NCBI RefSeq assembly: GCF_026342035.1
Contig: NZ_JAPENM010000004.1
Location: forward strand, 124,001 to 188,000
Length of the DNA stretch: 64,000 nucleotides
Direction of reading: 5' to 3'
DNA from: Aldersonia sp. NBC_00410
GTDB lineage: Bacteria > Actinomycetota > Actinomycetes > Mycobacteriales > Mycobacteriaceae
Each line of letters starts with the position of its first letter. The first letter of the stretch is position 1. A program made the translations under genes and the position numbers. Shown in pieces: positions 1 to 7,334 of this stretch. Under the pieces are notes generated by a model. It had not been told where the DNA came from. It saw only the letters and a list, made by a program, of their open reading frames with translations, and did no database searches.

Positions 1-408
1 TTCGATTACACCGACTACGGATTTCCCGACGCGTACGCGATCGTGGTGAACGCGGGCAACCCGTGGCTCACCGAACATCCCGAGCAGGCCCGCAAGTTCG
101 TGCAGGCGCTGCAGAAGGGATACCAGCTTGCCGCCGACGACCCGGCGCGTGGCGCGCAGGATCTCATCGACGCCAACCCGGGTGCGTTCACCGACGAGGC
201 AATGGTGCGCGAGAGCCAGGACATGCTCGCCGCGAAATACATGAAGGACGAGAATGGCCGGGTCGGCACCCAGACGCTGGACCGCTGGACCGGTTACTCG
301 CGGCTGCTCTACGAACACGGTTTGCTCGTCGACGAATCGGGCAAACCACTGACCGCCGAACCGGATTGGTCGACCTACTTCACCGATGACTATCTCGACC
401 GCACCTGA
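1..408 (+). CDS. ABC transporter substrate-binding protein, NMT1/THI5-like (5' partial)
   Basis: Only the last 135 codons are in the window; the frame is open from base 1. The product is the C-terminal lobe of a periplasmic-type solute-binding protein of the NMT1/THI5/SsuA class. Visible features are the region around VVNAGNPWLTEHPEQARKF (residues about 15-33 of the fragment), where helices pack after the ligand cleft, and a tail with repeated aromatic residues (WSTYFTDDYLDRT) that is common in this class. It overlaps the permease gene by 23 bp and is followed by the ATPase, so the three genes form one importer. The family takes up thiamine-precursor pyrimidines, sulfonates, taurine or nitrate; the fragment does not show which. 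Assignment rests on family resemblance and context. Confidence 0.75.
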   Translation, partial: FDYTDYGFPDAYAIVVNAGNPWLTEHPEQARKFVQALQKGYQLAADDPARGAQDLIDANPGAFTDEAMVRESQDMLAAKYMKDENGRVGTQTLDRWTGYSRLLYEHGLLVDESGKPLTAEPDWSTYFTDDYLDRT

Positions 409-1183
409 CGCCCCGACGCGCTCGCGCCTGGCAACGATCGCGCCCGCGCTGATCTGCGCGGCGGTGATCGTGATGGCGTGGCAGGTGTACGTGATGGTCA
501 GCGGCGTCAGTCCGCGGGTGCTGCCCGCGCCGAGCCGGGTGATCGAACAGGGCTGGGCGCATCGCGAGGCGATCGCGACCAACGCCACCGCGACACTCTG
601 GGTGACCGTCGTCGGCTTCGCCATTTCGCTTGTGCTGTCCTTTGCCGTGGCGATCGCCATCGACTTCTCCGGGTTGCTGCGCCGCGCGCTGGTGCCGATG
701 TTCGTTGTGTCGCAGACCCTGCCGATCATCGCGATTGCGCCGCTGCTGATCATCTGGTTCGGATTCGGGTTGCTGCCCAAGGTGATCGTCGTCGTACTCA
801 GCACGTTCTTCCCGATGGCGATCGGGCTGATCGAGGGGTTCGCCGCCACCGATCGAGACGCCGGCGCGCTGCTGCGCAGCATGGGCGCGTCACGATGGAG
901 TGAATTCCGTTATGTGCGACTGCCCTCGGCGATGCCGCGGTTCTTCACCGCGCTGCGGATCGGCATCACCTACGCCGTCGTCGCCGCCGTGTTCGCCGAA
1001 TATGCCGGGGCCAGCGAGGGGCTCGGCATCTACATGGCGCAGCAGAAGAACACGTTCCGCACCGACCTGGTGCTCGCCGCGGTGGTGGTGACCGCGGCAG
1101 TCACCATCGTGCTGTTCGCCTCGACCTATGCGGTGGAGCGGATCGTTGCGCCCTGGATCGAGCAGGAACGCAGGTCGCAGTGA
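386..1183 (+). CDS. ABC transporter permease (SsuC/ThiX/TauC-like)
   Basis: A 265-aa inner-membrane permease with about six hydrophobic segments. It carries the cytoplasmic EAA-type loop that contacts the ATPase (GFAATDRDAGALLRSMGAS, then PSAMPRFFTALRIG), and PRVLPAPSRV near the N-terminus is typical of SsuC/TauC/ThiX permeases. The ATG at 386 lies inside the binding-protein gene (23-bp overlap). The stop overlaps the downstream ATPase start by 4 nt (GTGA), so expression is probably translationally coupled. Substrate is unknown: aliphatic sulfonate, taurine, nitrate or hydroxymethylpyrimidine are the family's usual ligands. Confidence 0.9.
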   Translation: MTISTAPDAPTRSRLATIAPALICAAVIVMAWQVYVMVSGVSPRVLPAPSRVIEQGWAHREAIATNATATLWVTVVGFAISLVLSFAVAIAIDFSGLLRRALVPMFVVSQTLPIIAIAPLLIIWFGFGLLPKVIVVVLSTFFPMAIGLIEGFAATDRDAGALLRSMGASRWSEFRYVRLPSAMPRFFTALRIGITYAVVAAVFAEYAGASEGLGIYMAQQKNTFRTDLVLAAVVVTAAVTIVLFASTYAVERIVAPWIEQERRSQ

Positions 1184-2022
1184 GCGACGTCGCGAACCAG
1201 GGGCGGCTGCCCGAGGTCGGCATCGAACTTGCGGGCGTGCGCAAATCGTTCGCGATGCGCAACGGCGCACGTCCGGTGCTCGACGGGATTTCGTTCACCG
1301 TCGCGCCCGGTGAGTTCGTCGCGATCATCGGCCCGAGCGGGTGCGGTAAGAGCACGGTGTTCAACCTGCTCGCCGGCCTCGATTCGGCCGATGACGGACT
1401 GTTGCGGATCGGCGGTGACGAGCCGACGAGCGACCGCAAGCACGCCGGTGGGCACTGCGCCTACATGCCCCAGAAGGACCTGCTGTTCCCCTGGCGGACC
1501 GTCCTGGACAACACCGCGTTGGGACTCGTCGTGGCCGGGGTGCCGAAAACCGAAGCGCGGCAACGGGCGCGCGAACTGTTCCCCGCCTTCGGCCTGTCCG
1601 GTTTCGAGGATGCCCGGCCGTTCCAGCTCTCCGGCGGGATGCGCCAGCGTGCCGCGATGCTGCGCACCGTGGTGCAGGATCGTCCCGTGCTGCTGCTCGA
1701 CGAGCCGTTCGGCGCCCTCGATTCGTTGACCCGCACCGAGATGCAGAACTGGCTGCAGGACGTGTGGCAGCGCTACCGGCGCACTGTCCTGATGATCACC
1801 CACGACATCCGCGAGGCCATCTACCTCGCCGACCGGGTCATCGTGCTGTCCGCGCGCCCGGCCCGGGTGCGGCGCGAGGTTGCCGTACCACTGCCCCGTC
1901 CGCGCGAATTGTCGATGCTCACCGCCCCGCAGTTCACCGCCCTCGAGCAGCAATTGATCGAGGTGCTGCACGAGGAATCCCGGCGCGCGCTCGCCGAACA
2001 GGAGTCCGGGCCGCGCAACTGA
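1180..2022 (+). CDS. ABC transporter ATP-binding protein
   Basis: A 280-aa ATPase energising the upstream permease. Walker A is GPSGCGKST at residues 51-59. The Q-loop region reads YMPQKDLLFPWRTVLDN, the signature is LSGGMRQRA, Walker B is PVLLLDEPFGALD, and the H-loop is ITHDIREAIYLADRV. These are the hallmarks of the SsuB/TauB/ThiZ subfamily. The GTG start at 1180 overlaps the permease stop. The operon ends here; the next gene is convergent. Specificity cannot be read from the ATPase. Confidence 0.92.
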   Translation: MSDVANQGRLPEVGIELAGVRKSFAMRNGARPVLDGISFTVAPGEFVAIIGPSGCGKSTVFNLLAGLDSADDGLLRIGGDEPTSDRKHAGGHCAYMPQKDLLFPWRTVLDNTALGLVVAGVPKTEARQRARELFPAFGLSGFEDARPFQLSGGMRQRAAMLRTVVQDRPVLLLDEPFGALDSLTRTEMQNWLQDVWQRYRRTVLMITHDIREAIYLADRVIVLSARPARVRREVAVPLPRPRELSMLTAPQFTALEQQLIEVLHEESRRALAEQESGPRN

Positions 2023-2055
2023 GCGCCGCGGCCCATCGACGCGGAACCTGCCGGA

Positions 2056-2355
2056 TCAGTGCTTGCGGTCCACGTGCCCGAGATCGCGTTCGGGAAGTGC
2101 GACGTCGCGCACTCGTTGTTTCAGCACGGCGATGTCGGGAAAGCCGCCTTCGGACTTGCGATCCCACACCTGCTGCTCGTCGACTGTGACCCGGAAGACG
2201 CCACCGGCCCCGGGGACGAGTGCCACCTCGCCGAGTTCGGTTCCGAAGGTGTTCAACAGTTCCTGCGCCATCCACCCCGCGCGCAACAGCCAGCGGCACT
2301 GCGTGCAGTATTCGATCGCGACGCGTGCCGTGCCGTGCTCGGGAAGATCACTCAT
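2056..2355 (-). CDS. SelT/SelW/SelH (Rdx) family thioredoxin-like protein
   Basis: A 99-aa protein with the Rdx-family N-terminal strand followed by CTQC (Cys17 and Cys20). This is the CxxC redox motif that replaces the CxxU of selenoprotein W. The segment GEVALVPGAGGVFRVTVD and the conserved tail region WDRKSEGGFPD (W..K...G.FP) also match the family. The ATG at 2355 is preferred over a GTG two codons upstream. It lies directly downstream of the ECF sigma gene on the same strand with a 9-nt gap, so it may be cotranscribed with the sigma locus. The biochemical role of this family in actinobacteria is not established; thiol redox activity is inferred. Confidence 0.85.
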   Translation of the reverse strand: MSDLPEHGTARVAIEYCTQCRWLLRAGWMAQELLNTFGTELGEVALVPGAGGVFRVTVDEQQVWDRKSEGGFPDIAVLKQRVRDVALPERDLGHVDRKH

Positions 2356-2364
2356 GCACACACG

Positions 2365-3606
2365 CTAGCCGTCCACTCGGCGCGCGCGCTGTTCCAGATA
2401 GCGCCGCTCCGGGGCGCTCGTGGTCCGTCGCGCCGCATCACGGTAAGCGGCTGCCGCGGCAGCGCCGTCGCCGTTCATCTCGAGCAGATGCGCGCGCACC
2501 GCCCGCAACCGGTGGTGCTCGGCGAGCCGCTGGTCGTCGTCCAGCGTTGCCAGTAGTTTCAGGCCGGCCTGCGGACCGCGCACCATCGCGACCGCGACCG
2601 CGCGGTTCAGCGTGACCATCGGTCCCGGCGAAAGGCGCTCCAGCACGCCGTAGAGCGCTTCGATTTGCGCCCAATCGGTTTCTCCCGCGGTCGGCGCCTC
2701 GTCGTGCAGGGCGGCGATCGCGGCCTGGATCTGATACGGGCCGGCCACACCACTGCGCAGCGCCTCGGTGACCAGCGCGACGCCCTCGACAACCACGTCG
2801 GCGTGCCACCGGCCGCGATCCTGCTCGTCGAGCGGCACGAGCGAACCATCGGGGCGCACGCGCGCATCGCGGCGTGCGTCGGTGAGCAGCATCAGGGCCA
2901 GCAGCCCGGCAACCTCGCCGCTGTCCGGCAGCAGCGCGCGCACGGTGCGCGTCAACCTGATCGCCTCACCGGTGAGGTCGGACCGCTGCAGTTCGTCCCC
3001 CGACGTCGCGGTGTAGCCCTCGTTGAAGATCAGGTAGAGCACATGCAGAACCGCGGTAAGCCGGACCGGTAGCTCGTCGGCGGTCGGCATGGTGAACTGC
3101 GCGCCGCTGCGGCGCACCTTCTGCTTGGCTCGGCTGATCCGTTGCGCCATCGTCGATTCCGGTGCCATGAACGCCGCGGCAATTTCGTCGGTGGCCAACC
3201 CGCCCACCGCGCGCAGCGTCAGCGCGACCTGGGACGACGGGGTCAGTGCCGGATGACAGCACAGGAACAGCAGGGTCAGCGTGTCATCGCCGGCAGTCTC
3301 GTTCTCATCCGCGGCCGGCGCACTCGCCCGGGCCGAGGGATCCATTGTGGCCGCGCCGACCTCGCGCGCCCGCCGGGCGGACTCGCTGCGGAACTGATCG
3401 GTGAGCCGCCGCGACGCGACGGTGATGAGCCAGGCGCGCGGATTGTCCGGCAGTCCCTGATCGGGCCACTGCTGTGCGGCCGCGAGCAGGGCTTCCTGCA
3501 CGGCGTCCTCCGCCGCGTCGAAATGGCCGTACCGACGAACGAGCGCACCGAGGACACCGGGCGCGAGTTCGCGCAGGAGCTCCTCGGTACGCGGCGGGAA
3601 CGTCAC
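2365..3606 (-). CDS. ECF-type RNA polymerase sigma factor, ECF42-like with C-terminal DUF6596
   Basis: A 413-aa sigma factor. Region 2 covers about residues 20-80 (core-binding DAAEDAVQEALLAA) and region 4 about 125-165 (LATDEIAAAFMAPESTMAQRISRAK). A long C-terminal DUF6596/TPR-like extension follows from about residue 180 (VLYLIFNEGYTATSGDELQR onward). This layout and length are diagnostic of the ECF42 group, which is typically linked to DGPF/YCII proteins, as here (4286-4630). There is no anti-sigma gene nearby; the C-terminal extension is thought to control activity in this group. The start is the GTG at 3606, 13 nt after the VOC stop; an in-frame upstream extension would run through the VOC gene and is rejected. 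Likely cotranscribed with the VOC gene. Confidence 0.93.
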   Translation of the reverse strand: MTFPPRTEELLRELAPGVLGALVRRYGHFDAAEDAVQEALLAAAQQWPDQGLPDNPRAWLITVASRRLTDQFRSESARRAREVGAATMDPSARASAPAADENETAGDDTLTLLFLCCHPALTPSSQVALTLRAVGGLATDEIAAAFMAPESTMAQRISRAKQKVRRSGAQFTMPTADELPVRLTAVLHVLYLIFNEGYTATSGDELQRSDLTGEAIRLTRTVRALLPDSGEVAGLLALMLLTDARRDARVRPDGSLVPLDEQDRGRWHADVVVEGVALVTEALRSGVAGPYQIQAAIAALHDEAPTAGETDWAQIEALYGVLERLSPGPMVTLNRAVAVAMVRGPQAGLKLLATLDDDQRLAEHHRLRAVRAHLLEMNGDGAAAAAAYRDAARRTTSAPERRYLEQRARRVDG

Positions 3607-3619
3607 GGCCCGAGGGTAC

Positions 3620-3997
3620 CTATTCCTCCAGCACCGACAGGATGTTTCCCGCCGGGTCGGTGAACCAGGCCAACGCCGGGCCGTGCGGAGCGCGCGATAT
3701 CCCGTTCTCGTCCTGATCGAACCCGTCGTATCGCAGGAATTCAATTCCGCGCGAGGCCAATTCGCGCACGGCAGCGTCGACATCGGGCACCGGGAAGTTG
3801 AGCACGGTGAACGTTGCCGGGACGTGGTGTTCGCCCTTGGGGTAGATCAGCACCCGCCCGCCGTCGGCGATGGTGAGCGCGAGCAGGCCCATCTCGTGGT
3901 CGGCCACGGGCAGGCCGAGGGTGTCGCCATAGAAGGTCTTGGCAGTGGCGAGGTCGTCGACCGAGAAGCCGCCGAATGCCTTGGTGTGGTCGAGCAT
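3620..3997 (-). CDS. VOC (glyoxalase/bleomycin-resistance fold) family protein
   Basis: A 125-aa VOC protein with paired beta-alpha-beta-beta-beta modules (AFGGFSVDDLATAKTFYGDT and the C-terminal GPALAWFTDPAGNILSVLEE). A Glu near the C-terminus sits where metal-binding VOC enzymes place a ligand. The ATG at 3997 follows a good Shine-Dalgarno (AAGGAGA, about 7 nt away). It precedes the sigma gene by 13 nt and is preceded by a candidate ECF-type promoter (4040-4067). The substrate is unknown; context suggests a role in the stress response governed by the sigma factor. Confidence 0.88.
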   Translation of the reverse strand: MLDHTKAFGGFSVDDLATAKTFYGDTLGLPVADHEMGLLALTIADGGRVLIYPKGEHHVPATFTVLNFPVPDVDAAVRELASRGIEFLRYDGFDQDENGISRAPHGPALAWFTDPAGNILSVLEE

Positions 3998-4019
3998 GTC
4001 GTGTCTCCTTCGTTCTCGT

Positions 4020-4033
4020 GATGCGATCGCATC
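4020..4033. repeat. 14-bp perfect palindrome in VOC leader
   Basis: GATGCGATCGCATC is a perfect palindrome between the small ORF and the VOC gene. It sits just downstream of the candidate -10 element, around the predicted transcription start. It could be an operator or a 5'-leader hairpin. No function is established. Confidence 0.4.
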
Positions 4034-4039
4034 CGCGAG

Positions 4040-4067
4040 GTCGAAACCACGATCCGCGTTCTCGACA
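4040..4067 (-). promoter_or_regulatory. candidate ECF42 promoter for VOC-sigma operon
   Basis: On the minus strand TGTCGA (4067-4062) is followed after 18 nt by CGAC (4043-4040), about 40 nt before the VOC ATG. As I recall, TGTCGA at -35 and CGA/TC at -10 is the reported ECF42 promoter signature. The match and the sigma gene in the same operon suggest autoregulation. This is inference, and the 18-nt spacer is one longer than in the other two candidates. Confidence 0.5.
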
Positions 4068-4079
4068 TTACTCGGGCGG

Positions 4080-4172
4080 TCATCCGGCGAGCTCGAGTTC
4101 GGACAGTTCGTCGGCGACGACCAGATCCACCTCTTCGGGGGTCAGTCCGCACAGCAGGTGTGTCAGCAACAT
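4080..4172 (-). CDS. 30-aa small ORF with strong ribosome binding site
   Basis: This short ORF encodes a 30-residue peptide: a hydrophobic start (MLLTHLLCGL), one Cys, and an acidic C-terminal half (TPEEVDLVVADELSELELAG). The ATG at 4172 is preceded by a near-perfect Shine-Dalgarno, AAGGAGGTGAGATCG before ATG (8-nt spacing), the best in the region. A TTG further upstream would give a 63-aa version but has no comparable site. A leftward ECF42-like promoter lies about 42 nt upstream. The peptide resembles no family I recognise. It could be a regulatory or leader peptide of the sigma operon, or a chance ORF. Confidence 0.5.
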   Translation of the reverse strand: MLLTHLLCGLTPEEVDLVVADELSELELAG

Positions 4173-4212
4173 CGATCTCACCTCCTTCGCCTTTCCTGTG
4201 GTCTCATCAATA

Positions 4213-4240
4213 CGTCGAATTCGCGGCGTCGATTTCGACA
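4213..4240. promoter_or_regulatory. candidate bidirectional ECF42 promoter
   Basis: A self-complementary arrangement. Rightward, CGTCGA (4213-4218), 17 nt, then CGAC (4236-4239), pointing at the DGPF gene. Leftward, TGTCGA (4240-4235), 17 nt, then CGAC (4217-4214), pointing at the small ORF and VOC-sigma genes. Both match or nearly match the ECF42 signature TGTCGA/CGA-TC as I recall it. Predicted 5' UTRs are about 35-40 nt on both sides. Confidence 0.55.
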
Positions 4241-4285
4241 TCCTCGTGACACCGAAAGTGCCGAACAACAAACGAGGAGGCTGTC

Positions 4286-4630
4286 ATGAAGTACGTGATC
4301 CTGATCTACAGCAATCCGGACTCGTGGAATTCGCTGACTCCGGAGCAGCAAGAGGCGGTCGGGCAGGGACATGCCGACCTGGCCGCGGAGCTGACCGCGT
4401 CGGGCAAATATCTGGCCGGTACCGGGCTCGACGACCACAAACTCACCACCACGGTGCGGGTCCGCCGCGGCGAGGTGACCACCACGGACGGCCCGTTCGC
4501 AGAGGCGAAGGAGCATCTGGCCGGGTTCTACCTGATCGACTGCGCCGACCACGATGAAGCGGTGGCCATCGCCGCGCGGATGCCGGACGCGGCGATCGAC
4601 TTCGTCCTGGTTCGTCCGGCGCTGCACTGA
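4286..4630 (+). CDS. YCII-related DGPF-domain protein
   Basis: A 114-aa protein of the YCII/DGPF family: MKYVILIYSN at the start, and the name-giving motif TDGPFAEAKEHLAGFYLIDC in the middle, followed by the conserved acidic strand. The ATG follows GAGGAGG. DGPF proteins are the usual targets and genomic partners of ECF42 sigma factors. The gene is divergent from the sigma operon and shares the 4213-4240 element. Biochemical function of DGPF proteins is unknown; some YCII relatives are dehydrochlorinase-like. Confidence 0.93.
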   Translation: MKYVILIYSNPDSWNSLTPEQQEAVGQGHADLAAELTASGKYLAGTGLDDHKLTTTVRVRRGEVTTTDGPFAEAKEHLAGFYLIDCADHDEAVAIAARMPDAAIDFVLVRPALH

Positions 4631-4693
4631 AGGTAAATTCCACCGTTCCCCAATCCCACCAGATGACCGGCACGAAATGCGTACGGTCTGTCC

Positions 4694-6163
4694 ATGCGCT
4701 TGCGCTTCGTGCTGATCGTGCTGGCAATCGTCGCGCCAATCCTGATGTCCGTCGCCGCGCCGGCGGCGGCGGACACCGGGTTCGGCCACGCCGGTCGATG
4801 GATCACCGATTCGCAGGGCCGGGTCATCGTGCCGCACGGGGTCAACATGGTGAACAAGCACGCCCCCTACACCCCCGAAGCGGTCGGATTCGACGCCGAC
4901 GATGCGGAGTTTCTCGCGGCAAACGGGTTCGACACCGTCCGGGTCGGGCTGATCTGGAAGGCGATCGAACCGGAGCCGGGGCGCTACGACGACGAATACC
5001 TGGCGAGCATCCGTCGCACCGTGGAAACCCTTGCCGCGCATGGCATCACCAGCTTGATCGACATGCACCAGGACCAGTTCAACGAGCGCTTCCAGGGCGA
5101 GTTCGCACCGGACTGGGCGGTGCTCGACGACGGACTGCCCGCACAACCACGGCTCGGCTTCCCGGTGAACATGTTCGTGCAGCCCGGGTTGTGGCGGGCA
5201 TACGAGAACTTCCTCGGCAATGCGCCCGGGCCGGGCGGCGTCGGTATTGCGGACCGGTTCGCCGCCGCGTGGGCACACAGCGCGGCGTACTTCCGTGGCA
5301 CCGACGGCGTGCTCGGGTACGACCTGCTCAACGAGCCGTGGCCGGGCGCGAGTTACCCGACGTGCCTGTTACCGGGCGGCTGTGTGGACGACGACAAGCT
5401 GACCGCGCTGTTTCGCAAACTGACCGACGCCGTCCGCAGCGCCGACCCGACGACGATGGTCTTCGTCGAACCGGTGCCGACCAGCGTGGCACCGACGCGG
5501 ATCGGCGGCATGGACGACCCGAATGCCGGGCTGTCTTTCCACTATTACTGCGTGTGGGCAGCGGTGACCGGCGCCGGCTGCGACCAGTTGGCCGAGCAGG
5601 TATTCGGGTCCGCGGAGGCCTACTCGCAACGCACCGGCGCCGCGTTGCTGCTCACCGAGTTCGGCGCCACCGACGACCTGCGTCAGATCGACGCGGTGGT
5701 CGACCGCGCAGCGGCACACGGCACCGGCTGGCAGTACTGGGCGTACTGCGGCTGTGCCGACCCGACGACGACCGATCAGGGTGCGCAGGGCTTGGTTGGT
5801 GATCCCTTCGTGCCGCCCACCGTCGCCAACGTCGACGCCGGCAAGCTGTTCGCTTTGGCCGTACCGCATCCGAAAGCGGTGGCCGGAGTGCCAGTCTCGT
5901 CGCAGCTGGACCGTGCAACCGGCGCATACGAGCTGACCTATCGCACCGCCCGAGCCGATGGCGCGGGCGATTTCGCCCCCGGGTCGGTATCGACCGTGAC
6001 GATTCCGCGGGTGCGCTACCCCGCCGGCTACGCCGTCGAGGTGCACGGCGCGAGCGTCGACTCCCCGCCCGACGCCGGTGTGCTCGACCTGCGGTCGCTG
6101 CCGGGGGCGGGCGAGGTGACGGTGCGGGTCACACCGCGCCGAGACACGCCACAGGGACCGTGA
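4694..6163 (+). CDS. secreted endoglycoceramidase, glycoside hydrolase family 5
   Basis: A 489-aa secreted GH5 enzyme close in length to Rhodococcus endoglycoceramidase II. A signal peptide ends near APAAAD (residues 22-27). The catalytic acid/base is Glu214 in LLNEPWPG and the nucleophile is Glu322 in LLTEFGAT. Other GH5 landmarks are GFDTVRVGLIWKAIEP (about 78-93), IDMHQDQFNERF and SFHYYC. A C-terminal beta-sandwich-like segment follows from about residue 385. This family cleaves the oligosaccharide from glycosphingolipids, leaving ceramide, outside the cell. A glycosylceramidase with narrower specificity cannot be excluded. The next gene starts 24 nt downstream and may be cotranscribed. 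Confidence 0.9.
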   Translation: MRLRFVLIVLAIVAPILMSVAAPAAADTGFGHAGRWITDSQGRVIVPHGVNMVNKHAPYTPEAVGFDADDAEFLAANGFDTVRVGLIWKAIEPEPGRYDDEYLASIRRTVETLAAHGITSLIDMHQDQFNERFQGEFAPDWAVLDDGLPAQPRLGFPVNMFVQPGLWRAYENFLGNAPGPGGVGIADRFAAAWAHSAAYFRGTDGVLGYDLLNEPWPGASYPTCLLPGGCVDDDKLTALFRKLTDAVRSADPTTMVFVEPVPTSVAPTRIGGMDDPNAGLSFHYYCVWAAVTGAGCDQLAEQVFGSAEAYSQRTGAALLLTEFGATDDLRQIDAVVDRAAAHGTGWQYWAYCGCADPTTTDQGAQGLVGDPFVPPTVANVDAGKLFALAVPHPKAVAGVPVSSQLDRATGAYELTYRTARADGAGDFAPGSVSTVTIPRVRYPAGYAVEVHGASVDSPPDAGVLDLRSLPGAGEVTVRVTPRRDTPQGP

Positions 6164-6187
6164 ACGGGCCCTGACTAGGCTTGCCCC

Positions 6188-7330
6188 ATGCTCGTCACGC
6201 CCGAGTACGGCCACTCCTCGCTCGCGGATCTCGTGCCGTCGGTGCTGGCGATCCTCGGTGTACCCGGCGAGTCGGACCGGATCGGACTCGACCTGCCCGG
6301 CGTCAAGCGGGTCGCGATTCTGCTGATCGACGGGATGGGCGCAAACCTGGTCGCGACGCGCAGCGAGTACGCACCGTTCCTCACCGAACTGCCCGCCACA
6401 ACCCTGACCGCGGGCTTCCCGAGCACCACCGCCGCGAGCCTGGGTTCCCTCGGTACCGGCGTCCCCGCCGGTGAGCACGGCATCGTCGGGTACCTGCTCG
6501 CGGTGCCCGGCCACGAGCGGCTGATGAACCCGTTGAAGTGGCGGTTGCAGGGTGCGGGCCCGAAGGTGAACCTGCTCGACGAACTCGTTCCCGAACAGTT
6601 CCAGCCGGTGGGCACGGCGTTCGAGCGCGCCGCCGCCGATGGTGTGGCGGTCACCCAGGTGGGGCCGATGTACCAGGACGGTTCGGGCCTGACGCGCGCC
6701 GCGCTGCGCGGCGCGGATTTCCGGGCGAACTTCTCGGCCGGCGATCTGGTGGATGCGGTGACGACCGCGCTGAGCGCGGGCGATCGCAGCCTGGTCTACG
6801 CCTATCACGGCGACTTGGATATGATCGGTCACGTCCGCGGTCCGGAGTCCGCCGCGTGGGCGCTCGAACTCTCCCAGATCGATCTGATGGCGCGGATGAT
6901 CGCCGAACGGCTGCCCGCGGACGCCGCGCTGCTGATCACCGCCGATCACGGCATGGTGACCGTGGCGGATCCGATCGACTTCGACCGTGAGCCGAGCTTG
7001 CAGGCCGGTGTGCGAACGCTGGGCGGGGAGCCGCGCGCCCGCCACGTCTACACCGTGCCGGGCGCGGCCGACGATGTACTCGCGGCATGGTGCGCACAAC
7101 TCGGCGACGACTTCCTGGTCCAGTCACGCGCGGACGCGATCGCCGCCGGGTGGTTCGGCCCGGTCGTCTCGCCACGGATCGTGGAGCGCATCGGCGACGT
7201 CATCGCCGCACCGACGTCGGCCCGCGCGGTCATCCGCTCCGGAGTCGAACCGCTGCAGTCCCGCCTGATCGGTCATCACGGTTCGCTGACGGCGGCCGAG
7301 ATGCTCATCCCGCTGTACACGGCGAGCTGA
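6188..7330 (+). CDS. alkaline phosphatase superfamily protein (nucleotide pyrophosphatase/phosphodiesterase type)
   Basis: A 380-aa metal-dependent phosphodiesterase-fold protein. Metal-site motifs are LLIDGMG (first Asp), the Thr nucleophile region GFPSTTAASLGSL, YHGDLDMIGHVRG, ITADHGMV, and a terminal His in GHHGSLTAAE. This is the type I phosphodiesterase/nucleotide pyrophosphatase pattern. No signal peptide is visible, so it is probably cytoplasmic. It is 24 nt after the endoglycoceramidase gene and 4 nt before the TSUP exporter gene. The substrate is unknown; nucleotide sugars or phosphodiester headgroups are possible. Confidence 0.88.
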   Translation: MLVTPEYGHSSLADLVPSVLAILGVPGESDRIGLDLPGVKRVAILLIDGMGANLVATRSEYAPFLTELPATTLTAGFPSTTAASLGSLGTGVPAGEHGIVGYLLAVPGHERLMNPLKWRLQGAGPKVNLLDELVPEQFQPVGTAFERAAADGVAVTQVGPMYQDGSGLTRAALRGADFRANFSAGDLVDAVTTALSAGDRSLVYAYHGDLDMIGHVRGPESAAWALELSQIDLMARMIAERLPADAALLITADHGMVTVADPIDFDREPSLQAGVRTLGGEPRARHVYTVPGAADDVLAAWCAQLGDDFLVQSRADAIAAGWFGPVVSPRIVERIGDVIAAPTSARAVIRSGVEPLQSRLIGHHGSLTAAEMLIPLYTAS

Positions 7331-7334
7331 GCGA

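Noticed and set aside
4080-4271. 63-aa TTG-initiated version of the small ORF
   Set aside because: No ribosome site at the TTG and it would cover the bidirectional promoter; the internal ATG with AAGGAGGT is better.
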